Positions 1 to 8,629 of a stretch of DNA of 47,437 nucleotides are shown here, piece after piece. Position numbers and translations under genes: made by a program. The notes under the pieces were generated by a model. The model had not been told where the DNA came from, ran no database searches, and saw nothing but the letters and a program-made list of their open reading frames with translations. How positions within the stretch are numbered: the stretch's first letter is position 1; each line of letters begins with the position of its first letter. Source of the stretch: Bacillota bacterium (GTDB lineage Bacteria; Bacillota; Sulfobacillia; Sulfobacillales; Sulfobacillaceae); contig JAJZZA010000021.1 in NCBI GenBank assembly GCA_021797825.1, positions 1-47,437 on the forward strand. Reading direction: 5' to 3'.

Positions 1-438
<438 letters not shown>

Positions 439-439
439 T

Positions 440-1354
440 ATGGACCAGATATTTTGGGGAGTGGTGGTGGCGTGGGTCGCCACCCTGGTGGCGGTGGTGG
501 TATGGCGGCGCGACGTGGCCGGGGTGCACTCGGTTCGCCATCATCTGTACGGGTTGACCGGCACCACCGCCGATTCCGGTTCGTTCATCCGTCGTGTCAC
601 CGGCAAAACACGCGGCCGCTGGGCGCGGCGCCCGACTGCCGCTTCGCTGCGCTTGCGGATGTCCGAATATGGGCTGATCCGGGTCGGCAGCGTGCTGGTG
701 CCGGGGCTGGCGGGTTTTCTTGTCCGCGGCCCCATTGGCGGCCTGCTGCTGGCGGTGGTGGGATTTGTGGCGGTCACGCTGTTTCTGCGCTATAAACAGT
801 CGTCGTGGCTGCGCTCGATTGAAAAGGATCTGCCGGATTTTCTGCGCGGCGTGGCGGGGGCGATGCGGGCCGGCATCTCGTTCCAACAGGCGATGGTGGC
901 GGTGGGGCGGGAGACGCCGGGCCCTTTGGGCCTGGAAGTGGTGCGCATGATGCGCCGGGAGACGCTCGGCTATACCATGGAGCAGGTTTTGACCGAGTTT
1001 GCCGAACGGGTGCCTTCCCGCGACATTGAACTGGCGGTCACCGCCATCCTCATTCAACGCGAGATTGGGGGGGCGCTCTCAGCCATTCTGGAGAATATCG
1101 TGACAACCATGTCGGAGCGGCAGCGCGTAAAACACGAGGTCAAGACGCTGACGGCGCAGGGACGGATGAGCGGCTGGGTGCTGACGATGCTGCCGGTCGG
1201 GGTGGGGATTATGGTGTGGTTTACCAATCCGCACTACTTGTCCCCGCTGTTTCATACCACGATCGGCTTGATGATGGCCGGGACCGGGTTGGTGTCGCTC
1301 GCTATTGGCACCTTTGTGATTCAAAAAATGGTCGGGTCGATTGAGGTTGATTAG
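440..1354 (+). CDS. tadB: TadB inner-membrane platform protein (type II secretion F family)
   Basis: Polytopic membrane protein of 304 aa that forms, with TadC, the platform for Tad pilus assembly. Two N-terminal hydrophobic segments, a central T2SSF domain (LPDFLRGVAGAMRAGISFQQAM, then RRETLGYTMEQVL, ILIQREIGGALSAILENI) and two C-terminal membrane helices are visible. I chose the ATG at 440 because GGAGG (430-434) sits a proper distance upstream; a TTG 12 bases earlier has no better site. Lies directly between cpaF and tadC. Confidence 0.92.
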   Translation: MDQIFWGVVVAWVATLVAVVVWRRDVAGVHSVRHHLYGLTGTTADSGSFIRRVTGKTRGRWARRPTAASLRLRMSEYGLIRVGSVLVPGLAGFLVRGPIGGLLLAVVGFVAVTLFLRYKQSSWLRSIEKDLPDFLRGVAGAMRAGISFQQAMVAVGRETPGPLGLEVVRMMRRETLGYTMEQVLTEFAERVPSRDIELAVTAILIQREIGGALSAILENIVTTMSERQRVKHEVKTLTAQGRMSGWVLTMLPVGVGIMVWFTNPHYLSPLFHTTIGLMMAGTGLVSLAIGTFVIQKMVGSIEVD

Positions 1355-1381
1355 CGCGGGCGCGCGGCAAGGAGGAGTCGG

Positions 1382-2311
1382 ATGCAGATCTTGTTGCTGG
1401 CGGCACTCGGTGGACTAAGTGTGTATGCCTTCGGTCTCTGGATTATCGACCGCCGCGCGTTTCAACGCCAAGAGCGCATCCGCAAGCGGATGGGCATCGG
1501 CCCGGTGATGCGATGGGCGGGAGTCGAGGACGAACTCGACATCCCGTTTGTCGACCGGATTGTGCGGCCGCTCATTGCGAAATTGTGGGAGCGGCTGGGC
1601 GATCAGTTGGTGCCGCAACGGGTTCGCAAGGAACTGGCCCGCGAGTTGCGGCTGGCGGGGTCGAAAATTTCCCCGGAGATTTTTGTGGTGATCCGGGTAT
1701 TGGTAACCGTTGCGCTGGCTTCGGTCGCCATCGTGGGAGGGACGATGGTGCCGACCCTGACGCGAACCGAGAGGCTGGGATTTCCCATTCTGATGGCGGT
1801 CATTGGGTATGTCTTTATGGGTGCGCGGCTAAAATCCCAGGGCAAAAAACGACTGCACGAGCTGGAAAAAAATTTGCCCGAACTGTTCGATTTTCTGAGT
1901 GTCGCCGTGGAGGCGGGGCTGGCCTTTGACGCCGCCTTGCGCCGCTTGGTGCAAAAGACCAAAGGCATTGTGCAAGAGGAATTCGGGCGGGTGCTGTCGG
2001 ACATTCAGGTGGGGCTGACGCGGGAGGAGGCCTTGCGGGGTCTGGCTGACCGCACCAAGCTCATCGAATTGGCGCGTTTCGCGGCGTTGGTCACCCAGTC
2101 CGACCGGACCGGAGCGGGGATCGCCAACACGCTCAAGGTGCAAGGTCAGCGGCTTAAAGAACTGCGGGTATTCCGCGCGCGGGAGCAGGCCGCCACCCTG
2201 CCGGTGAAATTGCTGTTTCCCATGGCATTTTTCATCTTTCCCACCCTGTTCATTGTCATTTTGGGTCCTGGGGTGTTGAGCATGATAAAAGCGTTTTCGC
2301 ATCATCCGTAA
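1382..2311 (+). CDS. tadC: TadC inner-membrane platform protein (type II secretion F family)
   Basis: Second platform protein of the Tad pilus machine, 309 aa. An N-terminal membrane helix, a cytoplasmic stretch, two helices around residues 100-145, the T2SSF domain (LPELFDFLSVAVEAGLAFDAAL, LADRTKLIELARFAALVTQSD, LRVFRAREQAATLPVKLLFP) and a final hydrophobic helix are seen. ATG preceded by AAGGAGGAG. The order cpaF-tadB-tadC is that of known tad loci; the pilin, prepilin peptidase and CpaE-type genes would lie left of the window. Confidence 0.92.
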   Translation: MQILLLAALGGLSVYAFGLWIIDRRAFQRQERIRKRMGIGPVMRWAGVEDELDIPFVDRIVRPLIAKLWERLGDQLVPQRVRKELARELRLAGSKISPEIFVVIRVLVTVALASVAIVGGTMVPTLTRTERLGFPILMAVIGYVFMGARLKSQGKKRLHELEKNLPELFDFLSVAVEAGLAFDAALRRLVQKTKGIVQEEFGRVLSDIQVGLTREEALRGLADRTKLIELARFAALVTQSDRTGAGIANTLKVQGQRLKELRVFRAREQAATLPVKLLFPMAFFIFPTLFIVILGPGVLSMIKAFSHHP

Positions 2312-2315
2312 GCCG

Positions 2316-2666
2316 ATGCGACCATGGACTGCGCGGGAAGGGGCGCTGCGCTTGTCTGACGGCCGGGTGCTGGCGGAACACGCCACCCTGGCCAATACTT
2401 TTTGGAGCCGCTTCCGCGGTCTCATGGGCCGTAGCACGCTGTTGCCCGGAACCGCGTTTGTTTTTCCGCGCACCAATGCCATCCATACCTTCTTTATGCG
2501 GTTTCCCATTGACGTGGTGTTTGTCGACCGCGAAGGCCGCATCGTGCGGATCGTTAAACGGGTTCCGCCTTGGCGGATGGGGCCTGTGGCGTGGTCCGCG
2601 GCTTGGACCGTTGAACTGCCTGCGGGCACCTTGGTCGGGGACGAAGTCGACGGCGTGTTCGAGTAA
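2316..2666 (+). CDS. DUF192 family protein
   Basis: Small 116-aa protein matching DUF192 (COG1430): LANTFWSRFRGLMGRSTL, then the conserved core NAIHTFFMRFPIDVVFVDREG and the C-terminal ELPAGT segment. The function of the family is not established; many members are exported but no signal peptide is seen here. It starts 5 bases after the tadC stop without a clear ribosome binding site, so it probably depends on translation of tadC. It is the last gene before an intrinsic terminator. Confidence 0.85.
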   Translation: MRPWTAREGALRLSDGRVLAEHATLANTFWSRFRGLMGRSTLLPGTAFVFPRTNAIHTFFMRFPIDVVFVDREGRIVRIVKRVPPWRMGPVAWSAAWTVELPAGTLVGDEVDGVFE

Positions 2667-2694
2667 TGTCGGCAAGGATCTCATCCCGGCGGCC

Positions 2695-2744
2695 CCAGCC
2701 GCCAGCGCAAGGCCGCTGGCGGCTGGCCCCTGGGAGGGGTTTTT
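2695..2744 (+). terminator. Intrinsic terminator of the tad-DUF192 operon
   Basis: A 13-bp perfect stem (2695-2707 with 2714-2726, loop CAAGGC) is followed at once by CCCCT-GGG-AGGGG (2727-2739) and TTTTT (2740-2744). The second hairpin plus T-run has the form of a rho-independent terminator; the first is an additional strong hairpin. It sits 28 bases after the DUF192 stop. Confidence 0.8.
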
Positions 2745-2970
2745 GGACTGGGGACGGCATGGCGGCGGTGTCTGGCCAGGCACCGGGCCTGCGCCGGCAG
2801 GCGGAACGGGGCGATGGCGCGGTGGGCGCCGACGGCTTGGTGGTCCGTCGGGCAGCAATTCTTCCCCCGGGGGCCATATTCGCCAGGGAATGGCATAGCC
2901 CGCCATTTCAGTTGATGTCGACCAATTGGCACGGTACAATGGGAGCATGGTGTAAAAGGGAGGACCGTTC
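2745..2970. other. Intergenic region between tad operon and glycosylation/exporter operon
   Basis: GC-rich with no convincing gene. An open frame on the + strand here lacks family signals and a plausible ribosome binding site. Its right end carries the promoter listed separately. Confidence 0.6.
2912..2940 (+). promoter_or_regulatory. Sigma-A-type promoter for the GNAT-mannosyltransferase-exporter operon
   Basis: TTGATG (2912-2917), 17-base spacer, TACAAT (2935-2940), about 30 bases before the first gene's start and just after the preceding terminator. It could drive all six genes to 7364, since their junctions are tight or overlapping. Confidence 0.7.
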
Positions 2971-3846
2971 TTGGTTAGGTATGCGCTGGCAAAGGCGGAG
3001 GATCAGTCCAAAGTCGAGCAGTTTTTGTCCCAGTTTGTCAATGATTATTTGGTGTCTCAGATCTCCGACTACATAGCGCAACGGACCGGCGGCTTGTATT
3101 TGGCGTATCAAAGCGATGAATTGATCGGGACGGCGGTGGTCTCGTTGCCCAAAGCCCATGAAGCCTGTCTGGGCGGGATGCGGGTAACGCCGTCTTTTCA
3201 AGGGACGGGTCTGGAGCGGGAGATTGCGCAATTTCAAATTGAAGAGGCCCGGCGCCTGGGGGCGCAGATTATCCGGGCCGTTCGGGGGGCGGACAATCAG
3301 GCGGAGCAGGAGTTGTGGGAAGGTCAGCTGGGATTTCAGCCGGTAGTCGAATGGGTGGTGGGGCGCATCGAAGGCGCCTCGAAGGCAGAGGGTCCAACTT
3401 TTGCTCCGGCTACCGCGGGACCGGCTTGGGCGGTGGACCGCGACCGGCTGCTGACCTTTTGGGGTCGGCACCAGGATGACGTGTGGGCCGGGCAAAACCT
3501 GTGGGCCCCCCATGGATTTAGTGGGGAGGACGTCTTGACCCAGCTCGAACGCGGCAGCGTGGGCATGGCCCCGCAAGCGGATGGCATTGAGGTCGACAGC
3601 ATGGCGATCTTTCGCGTGGCGAATAAAGCCCTCCGCTTGCACTATCTTCGATCAGCAGGCGCCTATTTGAAAGATCTCATCGCCTATCTGGGGGTGGAGG
3701 CCCGGGCGTGGGGGGTGACCGCCATTCGATTTGGCCTGACCCGGGATGCGGCCGACCAGTTGTTGGCGGTGGCGACGGGAGAAATTACGGAAGAGTGGCG
3801 AGGCGTGGTGTTGGAGGCCGTGGCCAACCCGACCGCGCGCTCTTAG
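2971..3846 (+). CDS. GNAT-family acetyltransferase-like protein with extra C-terminal domain
   Basis: 291 aa. The N-terminal half has a GNAT fold pattern: strand GTAVVSLPKAHEACLGGMRV, then VTPSFQGTGLEREIAQFQIEEA in place of the usual R/QxxGxG/A acetyl-CoA loop, and ELWEGQLGFQPVVEW as the terminal GNAT strand. The remaining ~150 residues (from about position 150) match nothing I recognise. A TTG start is chosen because GGGAGG lies 8 or so bases upstream and the promoter ends just before. Substrate unknown. The stop is one base from the next start. Confidence 0.75.
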   Translation: MVRYALAKAEDQSKVEQFLSQFVNDYLVSQISDYIAQRTGGLYLAYQSDELIGTAVVSLPKAHEACLGGMRVTPSFQGTGLEREIAQFQIEEARRLGAQIIRAVRGADNQAEQELWEGQLGFQPVVEWVVGRIEGASKAEGPTFAPATAGPAWAVDRDRLLTFWGRHQDDVWAGQNLWAPHGFSGEDVLTQLERGSVGMAPQADGIEVDSMAIFRVANKALRLHYLRSAGAYLKDLIAYLGVEARAWGVTAIRFGLTRDAADQLLAVATGEITEEWRGVVLEAVANPTARS

Positions 3847-3847
3847 G

Positions 3848-5005
3848 ATGTGGCCCCGAATAGCCACCGCACTGCGGCACTGGTGGCCCGATGGAGCGGA
3901 TGGCCGTGAGATTGCGGAAGTGCTCATTTTCAGCCGGTTCGCGCTATTGGCGGTTGGCTGGATTGGCTTGGCGCGATTTGCCTGGGGATACTACTCGCCG
4001 ACCTTCAACCCGTCCAATGACCCGTTGGTGCTCATGTGGATGCGATGGGACGCGATGTGGTACACCGGGATCGCGGTGCACGGGTACTGGACGCAGGCTC
4101 TGGCTTTTTTTCCGTTGTATCCGCTGTTGATTGCAGCCGTGCACTGGACGACATTTCTTCCCGTAACGGTGGCCGCGCTGCTGGTGTCCAACGTGGCCTT
4201 GGCGGGGTTTGCCGCCGTGTTTTACCGCCTGGTGCGCGACGCCTACAATGGTACGGTGGCTCGGCAGGCGGTGACCATGGCGATTTTGTTTCCCACCGCC
4301 TTTTTTTTGTCGGCAGCCTATACCGAGTCGGTGTTTTTGTTTTTAAGTGTGTCTGCTTTTTGGGCCGCCCGGCGGGAACGATTTGTCTGGGCGGCCATTT
4401 GGGCGATGTTGGGCACACTGACCAGGAATGAAGGGGTATTTCTGGCAATACCGTGGCTGTGGGCGTATTATAAGAGGTACGGACTAAAATGGTCCAAGAC
4501 GCTTTGGGTGTTTTTCGTGATTCCGCTCGGTATCGGGGCGTTCATGGTCTACCAGTGGATAGATTTCGGGACCCCGTTCGCGTTCATCAATGCCCAGGCA
4601 TACTGGGGACGGCACATTACCTGGCCATGGGTCGGGATGGGGTTGGCTCTTCAGGTAATCTTGAACGGAAGTCCATTGCAAGCCGGAGCCGTCCTCAGTA
4701 TGATAGACTTGGTGGCGGCGTTGACCTCGCTAGCGTTGCTGTGGAGCGGCTGGCGCAGGAAATTGCCGTTAGACTGGCTGGCTTACTGGGGGCTGTTGTT
4801 GCTTGTCGACATCTCAGCTCCGGATCCGTCCGGCCGGAGTCCGTTGTTGAGCATGTCCCGGCTCGTCTTGATTCTTTTTCCCGCCTATGTGGTGATGGCG
4901 CAAATGGCGCGGCACCCGAGTTGGCAACGGTTGTTCCAATGGATGCTGCCGGCGTTGCAGGTGACATTTTTTCTGATGTTCGCCACCTGGCACTGGATAG
5001 CGTAA
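3848..5005 (+). CDS. PIG-V-like integral membrane mannosyltransferase family protein
   Basis: 385 aa, about nine to ten membrane helices. Motifs of the COG5542/PIG-V group of polyprenyl-phosphate-sugar-dependent glycosyltransferases: RWDAMWYTGIAVHGY, AFFPLYPLLIAAVH, LFPTAFFLSAAYTESVFLF, and TLTRNEGVFL. These enzymes transfer mannose from a lipid carrier to acceptors on the outer face of the membrane. The ATG at 3848 follows the previous stop by one base. The next gene makes the likely lipid donor, which supports the assignment; the acceptor is unknown. Confidence 0.82.
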   Translation: MWPRIATALRHWWPDGADGREIAEVLIFSRFALLAVGWIGLARFAWGYYSPTFNPSNDPLVLMWMRWDAMWYTGIAVHGYWTQALAFFPLYPLLIAAVHWTTFLPVTVAALLVSNVALAGFAAVFYRLVRDAYNGTVARQAVTMAILFPTAFFLSAAYTESVFLFLSVSAFWAARRERFVWAAIWAMLGTLTRNEGVFLAIPWLWAYYKRYGLKWSKTLWVFFVIPLGIGAFMVYQWIDFGTPFAFINAQAYWGRHITWPWVGMGLALQVILNGSPLQAGAVLSMIDLVAALTSLALLWSGWRRKLPLDWLAYWGLLLLVDISAPDPSGRSPLLSMSRLVLILFPAYVVMAQMARHPSWQRLFQWMLPALQVTFFLMFATWHWIA

Positions 5006-5022
5006 ATGGTTGGAGGAGGCAC

Positions 5023-5778
5023 ATGATGCAGGCCCTGGTGATTTTACCCACTTATAATGAGGTGGGGAACTTGGCCCCGATGGTTGAGGCGATTCTGGAA
5101 CAAGGCGATATGTTTGACGTGCTGGTTATTGATGACGGCTCTCCGGACGGCACGGGACTTCTCGCTGAGCACTTGAAGGGACTCTATCACGGACGGGTCG
5201 AGGTGATTCACCGCCAAGGCAAGCTGGGACTCGCCACCGCGTATTTAACCGGATTTCGGTATGGCCTCGTCAAGGGTTATGACTATCTCTTCGAGATGGA
5301 CGCTGACTTCTCACACAATCCGCTTTACCTTCCACGGTTCATTCAAGCCATTCAGCAGCAAAATGCCGATGTCGTGCTGGGCTCGCGGTACGTTGAGGGC
5401 GGCGGCGTGGTGCGCTGGTCGTGGCATCGACGGCTCATCTCCCGCGGCGGATCGTTATATGCGGGGCTTATGCTTAATCTTCCGGTGCGGGACGTGACGG
5501 GTGGATTTAAGTGCTTTCGGCGACGCGTGCTCGAATCGGTAGACCTGGAAACGGTCGAATCGAGCGGGTACGGTTTCCAAATTGAAATGACTTATCGCGC
5601 GGTGGATGCCGGGTTTCGGGTGGTAGAGGTTCCGATTGTGTTTGAAGAGCGTCGGGAAGGTGTCAGCAAAATGTCTCCGGGCATATTTGCGGAGGCATTT
5701 TGGATGGTCGCCAAAATGCGCCTGGCTCAGTCGCTCCGGCGGGATCGGCAACCCGCCGGGAATCGTCTGCGCCCCTGA
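5023..5778 (+). CDS. Polyprenyl-phosphate mannose synthase (GT2, Dpm1-like)
   Basis: 251-aa cytoplasmic GT2 enzyme expected to move a sugar (mannose by family) from a GDP-sugar to polyprenyl phosphate. Motifs in order: VILPTYNE, VIDDGSPDGTG, FEMDADFSHNP (metal-binding DAD), VVLGSRYVEGGGV, DVTGGFKCFRR, GYGFQIEM, all characteristic of Dpm1/Ppm1. No C-terminal membrane domain. The ATG at 5023 (with another at 5026) is chosen for the strong GGAGGAGG at 5012-5019. Sits between a PIG-V-like transferase and GtrA, a coherent lipid-linked sugar unit. Confidence 0.9.
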   Translation: MMQALVILPTYNEVGNLAPMVEAILEQGDMFDVLVIDDGSPDGTGLLAEHLKGLYHGRVEVIHRQGKLGLATAYLTGFRYGLVKGYDYLFEMDADFSHNPLYLPRFIQAIQQQNADVVLGSRYVEGGGVVRWSWHRRLISRGGSLYAGLMLNLPVRDVTGGFKCFRRRVLESVDLETVESSGYGFQIEMTYRAVDAGFRVVEVPIVFEERREGVSKMSPGIFAEAFWMVAKMRLAQSLRRDRQPAGNRLRP

Positions 5779-6212
5779 TGGCGGGGCGGATTTTCCGTTA
5801 CGGATTGGTTGGCCTCAGCGGGGTGGGGGTCAACCTCGTGATTTTGACGGTGGCCCGCTTTCTGTGGCCCCATTGGGTTACCGTGACCTATCTGCTGGCG
5901 GTCGAGGCATCGATTGTGACCAACTACCTCTTAAACGCCCGCTTTACCTTTCGCCAGCCATCCAACCTGCGAGGATTAGGGCAATACAACGCGGTGTCCG
6001 CCGCTGGCGGCCTCCTGCAAACGGCCGTATACCGGATGTTGTTGCACTGGGGTTGGCTGTATATTCCGGCCGACTTGGTGGCGATTCCGTTCGCCACCGC
6101 CTTTGGATTCCTTCTTGCCAATGTATGGGTCTTTCGCACCCGGGAGGTTCAACATGGATCCCACGCGGTCCACTCCGTACGAACCAAGCAACGTACTGGC
6201 AGTGATCGCTGA
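5778..6212 (+). CDS. GtrA-family membrane protein (candidate lipid-linked sugar flippase)
   Basis: 144 aa, four membrane helices. The first helix FRYGLVGLSGVGVNLVILTV and the motif TNYLLNARFTFR are diagnostic of the GtrA/DPMS-like family, often encoded beside Dpm1-type synthases and thought to flip or present polyprenyl-phosphate sugars. The ATG overlaps the stop of the previous gene (ATGA). Its last ~59 bases overlap the next gene. The helix near residues 85-95 is followed by a typical AxxFGFLLANVWVFR end. Confidence 0.85.
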   Translation: MAGRIFRYGLVGLSGVGVNLVILTVARFLWPHWVTVTYLLAVEASIVTNYLLNARFTFRQPSNLRGLGQYNAVSAAGGLLQTAVYRMLLHWGWLYIPADLVAIPFATAFGFLLANVWVFRTREVQHGSHAVHSVRTKQRTGSDR

Positions 6213-6933
6213 CGCTGGCGTGGCGTTGTTGAGCAGCGGGGCGGAGGTCTCGCGGGTCGAGGACACCATGGAGCGTCTGGCTGGAGCTTACCAAATCGGC
6301 CATCTGGAAGCCGTCGTGTTGCCGACGGCCCTGTTTGTTTATGCTCCCGACGGGCAGACCATCCTACGCCGGGTTCGGCGGCGATCGGTGAACCTGGCGG
6401 TGCTGGCGGCGGTAAATCAACTCTCCCGCGACGTGGCGCGGACCCCGATTCCCGTCGACGAACTGAAAGGCCGCATCGGGCAGGCGGTAGCCAGGGTCCG
6501 CTATCCCGCCTGGAGCCATCCCCTGTTCGCGGCGGCCGGCGCCGCCTTCATCAGCCAGTTGATGGGAGGCACCCGGATTGATCTAGCGCCCGCCGCGGTG
6601 GCCGGGGCGATTACCCAACTTGTTCGGCAACGTCTGCGAACGAGCGGCGTGCCCGGCAGTGTGGCTGACCTGCTGTCCGCCGTGCTGGCCGTGATGCCGG
6701 CCTTGGCCGCGGCTTGGGCCGGAATTCCCAACCCGGGGGCCATCTTGGTGGGAGCCGTGATGGTGTTGACGCCGGGGTTGCTGATGACCACGGCCGTGCG
6801 TGATGGCATCGCGGGCGATTTGTTATCAGCTGCCGCCCGCTTGCTGGAGGCTTTTTTGTCTGGCGCCGCGATTGCCGCCGGGGCCAGCCTGTCGCTGTAT
6901 GTCTATTTGGCACTAGGGGGCCGCTGGCCGTGA
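6154..6933 (+). CDS. ThrE/YjjP-type exporter subunit, N-terminal half
   Basis: 259 aa, COG2966 (ThrE N-terminal part, YjjP). An N-terminal soluble domain (LLSSGAEVSRVEDTMERL, then VVLPTALFV) is followed by about five membrane helices. The family exports threonine/serine in Corynebacterium (ThrE) or takes part in dicarboxylate export (YjjPB in E. coli); the substrate here is unknown. ATG at 6154 has GGGAGG at 6142-6147 and overlaps the GtrA gene in another frame. The partner half follows with a GTGA overlap. Confidence 0.88.
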   Translation: MDPTRSTPYEPSNVLAVIADAGVALLSSGAEVSRVEDTMERLAGAYQIGHLEAVVLPTALFVYAPDGQTILRRVRRRSVNLAVLAAVNQLSRDVARTPIPVDELKGRIGQAVARVRYPAWSHPLFAAAGAAFISQLMGGTRIDLAPAAVAGAITQLVRQRLRTSGVPGSVADLLSAVLAVMPALAAAWAGIPNPGAILVGAVMVLTPGLLMTTAVRDGIAGDLLSAAARLLEAFLSGAAIAAGASLSLYVYLALGGRWP

Positions 6934-7364
6934 GCACGGTTCTGGGAGAGGCCGTGTTGTCCGCGTTGACTGCGGCGTCCTTTGGACTCTTGTACCAGGT
7001 GTCGGGTTCCAATTTGCTGATCGCCAGCGGCATCGGCGGGGTGGCCTGGCTGCTGGCGCATGGGATGGGCAACGCCACCCTGCTGAGCGATGCGGTCGGT
7101 GCGCTGGTGGTGGGCGGACTGGCGGAGTTTGCCGCCCACTGGCGGCGGGAGCCGGTCTCCGTCTTCGTGGTTCCGGCGATCATCGTCTTTGTTCCGGGCT
7201 ATCTGGTCTATCAAAGCATGGTGGCCTTCTTGAAAGGCCACTTTGTGGCCGGACTGCAGACGGGATTGACGGCGATCATGGCGGCCGGCGCTTTGGGAAT
7301 CGGCCTGGCTTTGGCCACCGCCATTATCCGTCCGCTGGTCCGCGGCCGCCAGTGGCTGCACTAG
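6930..7364 (+). CDS. ThrE/YjjB-type exporter subunit, C-terminal half
   Basis: 144 aa, COG3610/DUF3815 (YjjB), four to five helices, with the conserved stretches FGLLYQVSGSNLLIASGIGG and FVVPAIIVFVPGYLVYQSM. The GTG start overlaps the stop of the first half (GTGA), so the two subunits are coupled. In ThrE both halves are fused; here they are separate, as in E. coli YjjPB. Last gene of the operon. Confidence 0.88.
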   Translation: MSTVLGEAVLSALTAASFGLLYQVSGSNLLIASGIGGVAWLLAHGMGNATLLSDAVGALVVGGLAEFAAHWRREPVSVFVVPAIIVFVPGYLVYQSMVAFLKGHFVAGLQTGLTAIMAAGALGIGLALATAIIRPLVRGRQWLH

Positions 7365-7612
7365 CCCAGGCAGACCCGGCCACGGGTGTCAAGTGACTTG
7401 GGCGCCGGTGATAGCCGCAGCCGACCAAAACGCGCGCCGATCCCGACCACGACCGGTGGCGAAACCGGAACGCTACTCTTGGCGGTTGATTTTTGATGGG
7501 TTCCCTTAGCAATGCTCGCGGGTCTTTCCATGGGCTAAACAAAAGGTTCCTGCTCGTTGACGCGCGATGGGGACGTGGAAGTTTCCCATCGACCACGAGG
7601 AGGACGAGTATC

Positions 7613-8475
7613 CGATCCGGATTGCGATTCCCCCCCGCGGACCTGGCGATACCCCGGGCAGAGCCGTATCCCCATCCGCATCCCCGCGTGCAGCAAAAAC
7701 TGCACACGCTCTATTGGGTGGGCCTCGGCTACCCGCGCCACGAGGTGGCGCGCATTATCGGCGTCTCTGAAGGCACCGTGCGGAGTGCCCTTCACGCCTA
7801 CCAGGCCGGAGGCCTCGCGGCCCTCCGACAGTTTAACCCCCATCCCCACACGGCAGCCTGGGATCGCCAGGCCACCACCCTGCGGGAAGCCTTTACCGCC
7901 CAACCGCCCCACACCGGGCAAGAGGCCGGGGACCGGATCGCAGCCCTGACCGGCGTCCGCCGGAGCCCGACCCCCTCCGGGCGTCAACGCGTTAACGGGC
8001 TCGGGTCCTTACCCGCGATCACACCACCGGCCATCCCGGTCACCCATGACACCACCATCAACCGGGAGAGCGTGGTCACGCTCCGGAAAAAATGGGCGGC
8101 CCAGTTCACGGACCGGCCGATCCCCTCGTGCTCGATAACGCCCGGTATCCACGCCATGTCTCGGTGAGGGCCGAGACGGCACGCCTCGCGATGACCTGGC
8201 TCTGGTTGCCGACCTGTTCCCCCCACCGCAACCTCATCGCACGGCCCGGGACGTTGGTGCAGGCGGACGAGCTATACAGCGAGTACGGGTGGTGCCTCCC
8301 TGGACGGTATGATCCGACGTGTGGGCCGTTCAAACCGGCGATCAGCGACTGTTTGGTCGATCCCAGCGGCCGCCATCAAGCCCAGCTCAACACCCTCCTG
8401 ACACGCAATTTCCCCATCTTCAAGTCGGCCGCCTCAACCATCCATTGTCAGACGCGAGGAGTATATGCCCCATAA
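7613..8475 (+). pseudogene. IS630-family transposase, internally deleted and frameshifted
   Basis: The N-terminal part keeps the helix-turn-helix region (GYPRHEVARIIGVSEGTVRS) and DRIAALTGVRRSPT. Near 7974 it jumps to PSGRQRVNGLGSLPAIT, the part after the first catalytic Asp in intact enzymes, so about 70-80 residues including that Asp are missing. Around 8118-8125 the frame shifts; the new frame reads PLVLDNARYPRH (second Asp) and LPTCSPHRNLIARPG, where the usual NLIERxW catalytic Glu is Ala. The C-terminal FKPAISDCL and LNTLLTRNFPIFKSA end the remnant. Three independent lesions make it inactive. Terminal inverted repeats were not identified. Confidence 0.85.
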
Positions 8476-8629
8476 TCCCGGCACTGTTCGCGTCATTGAT
8501 GTTGCAACATTAGGTGCTCCCGCCTCCCTCAGCAAACTTGGCAGCACAGCCTTATTTCAATAAGACGTGTGTGGCGGCGGGACTTAGGTCGCATGCCTAT
8601 TTGACCGCCATGGTTCCCCGAAAGAAAAG

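Noticed and set aside
2666-3076. Plus-strand frame overlapping the tad terminator
   Set aside because: It runs through a terminator and promoter region and shows no family signal.
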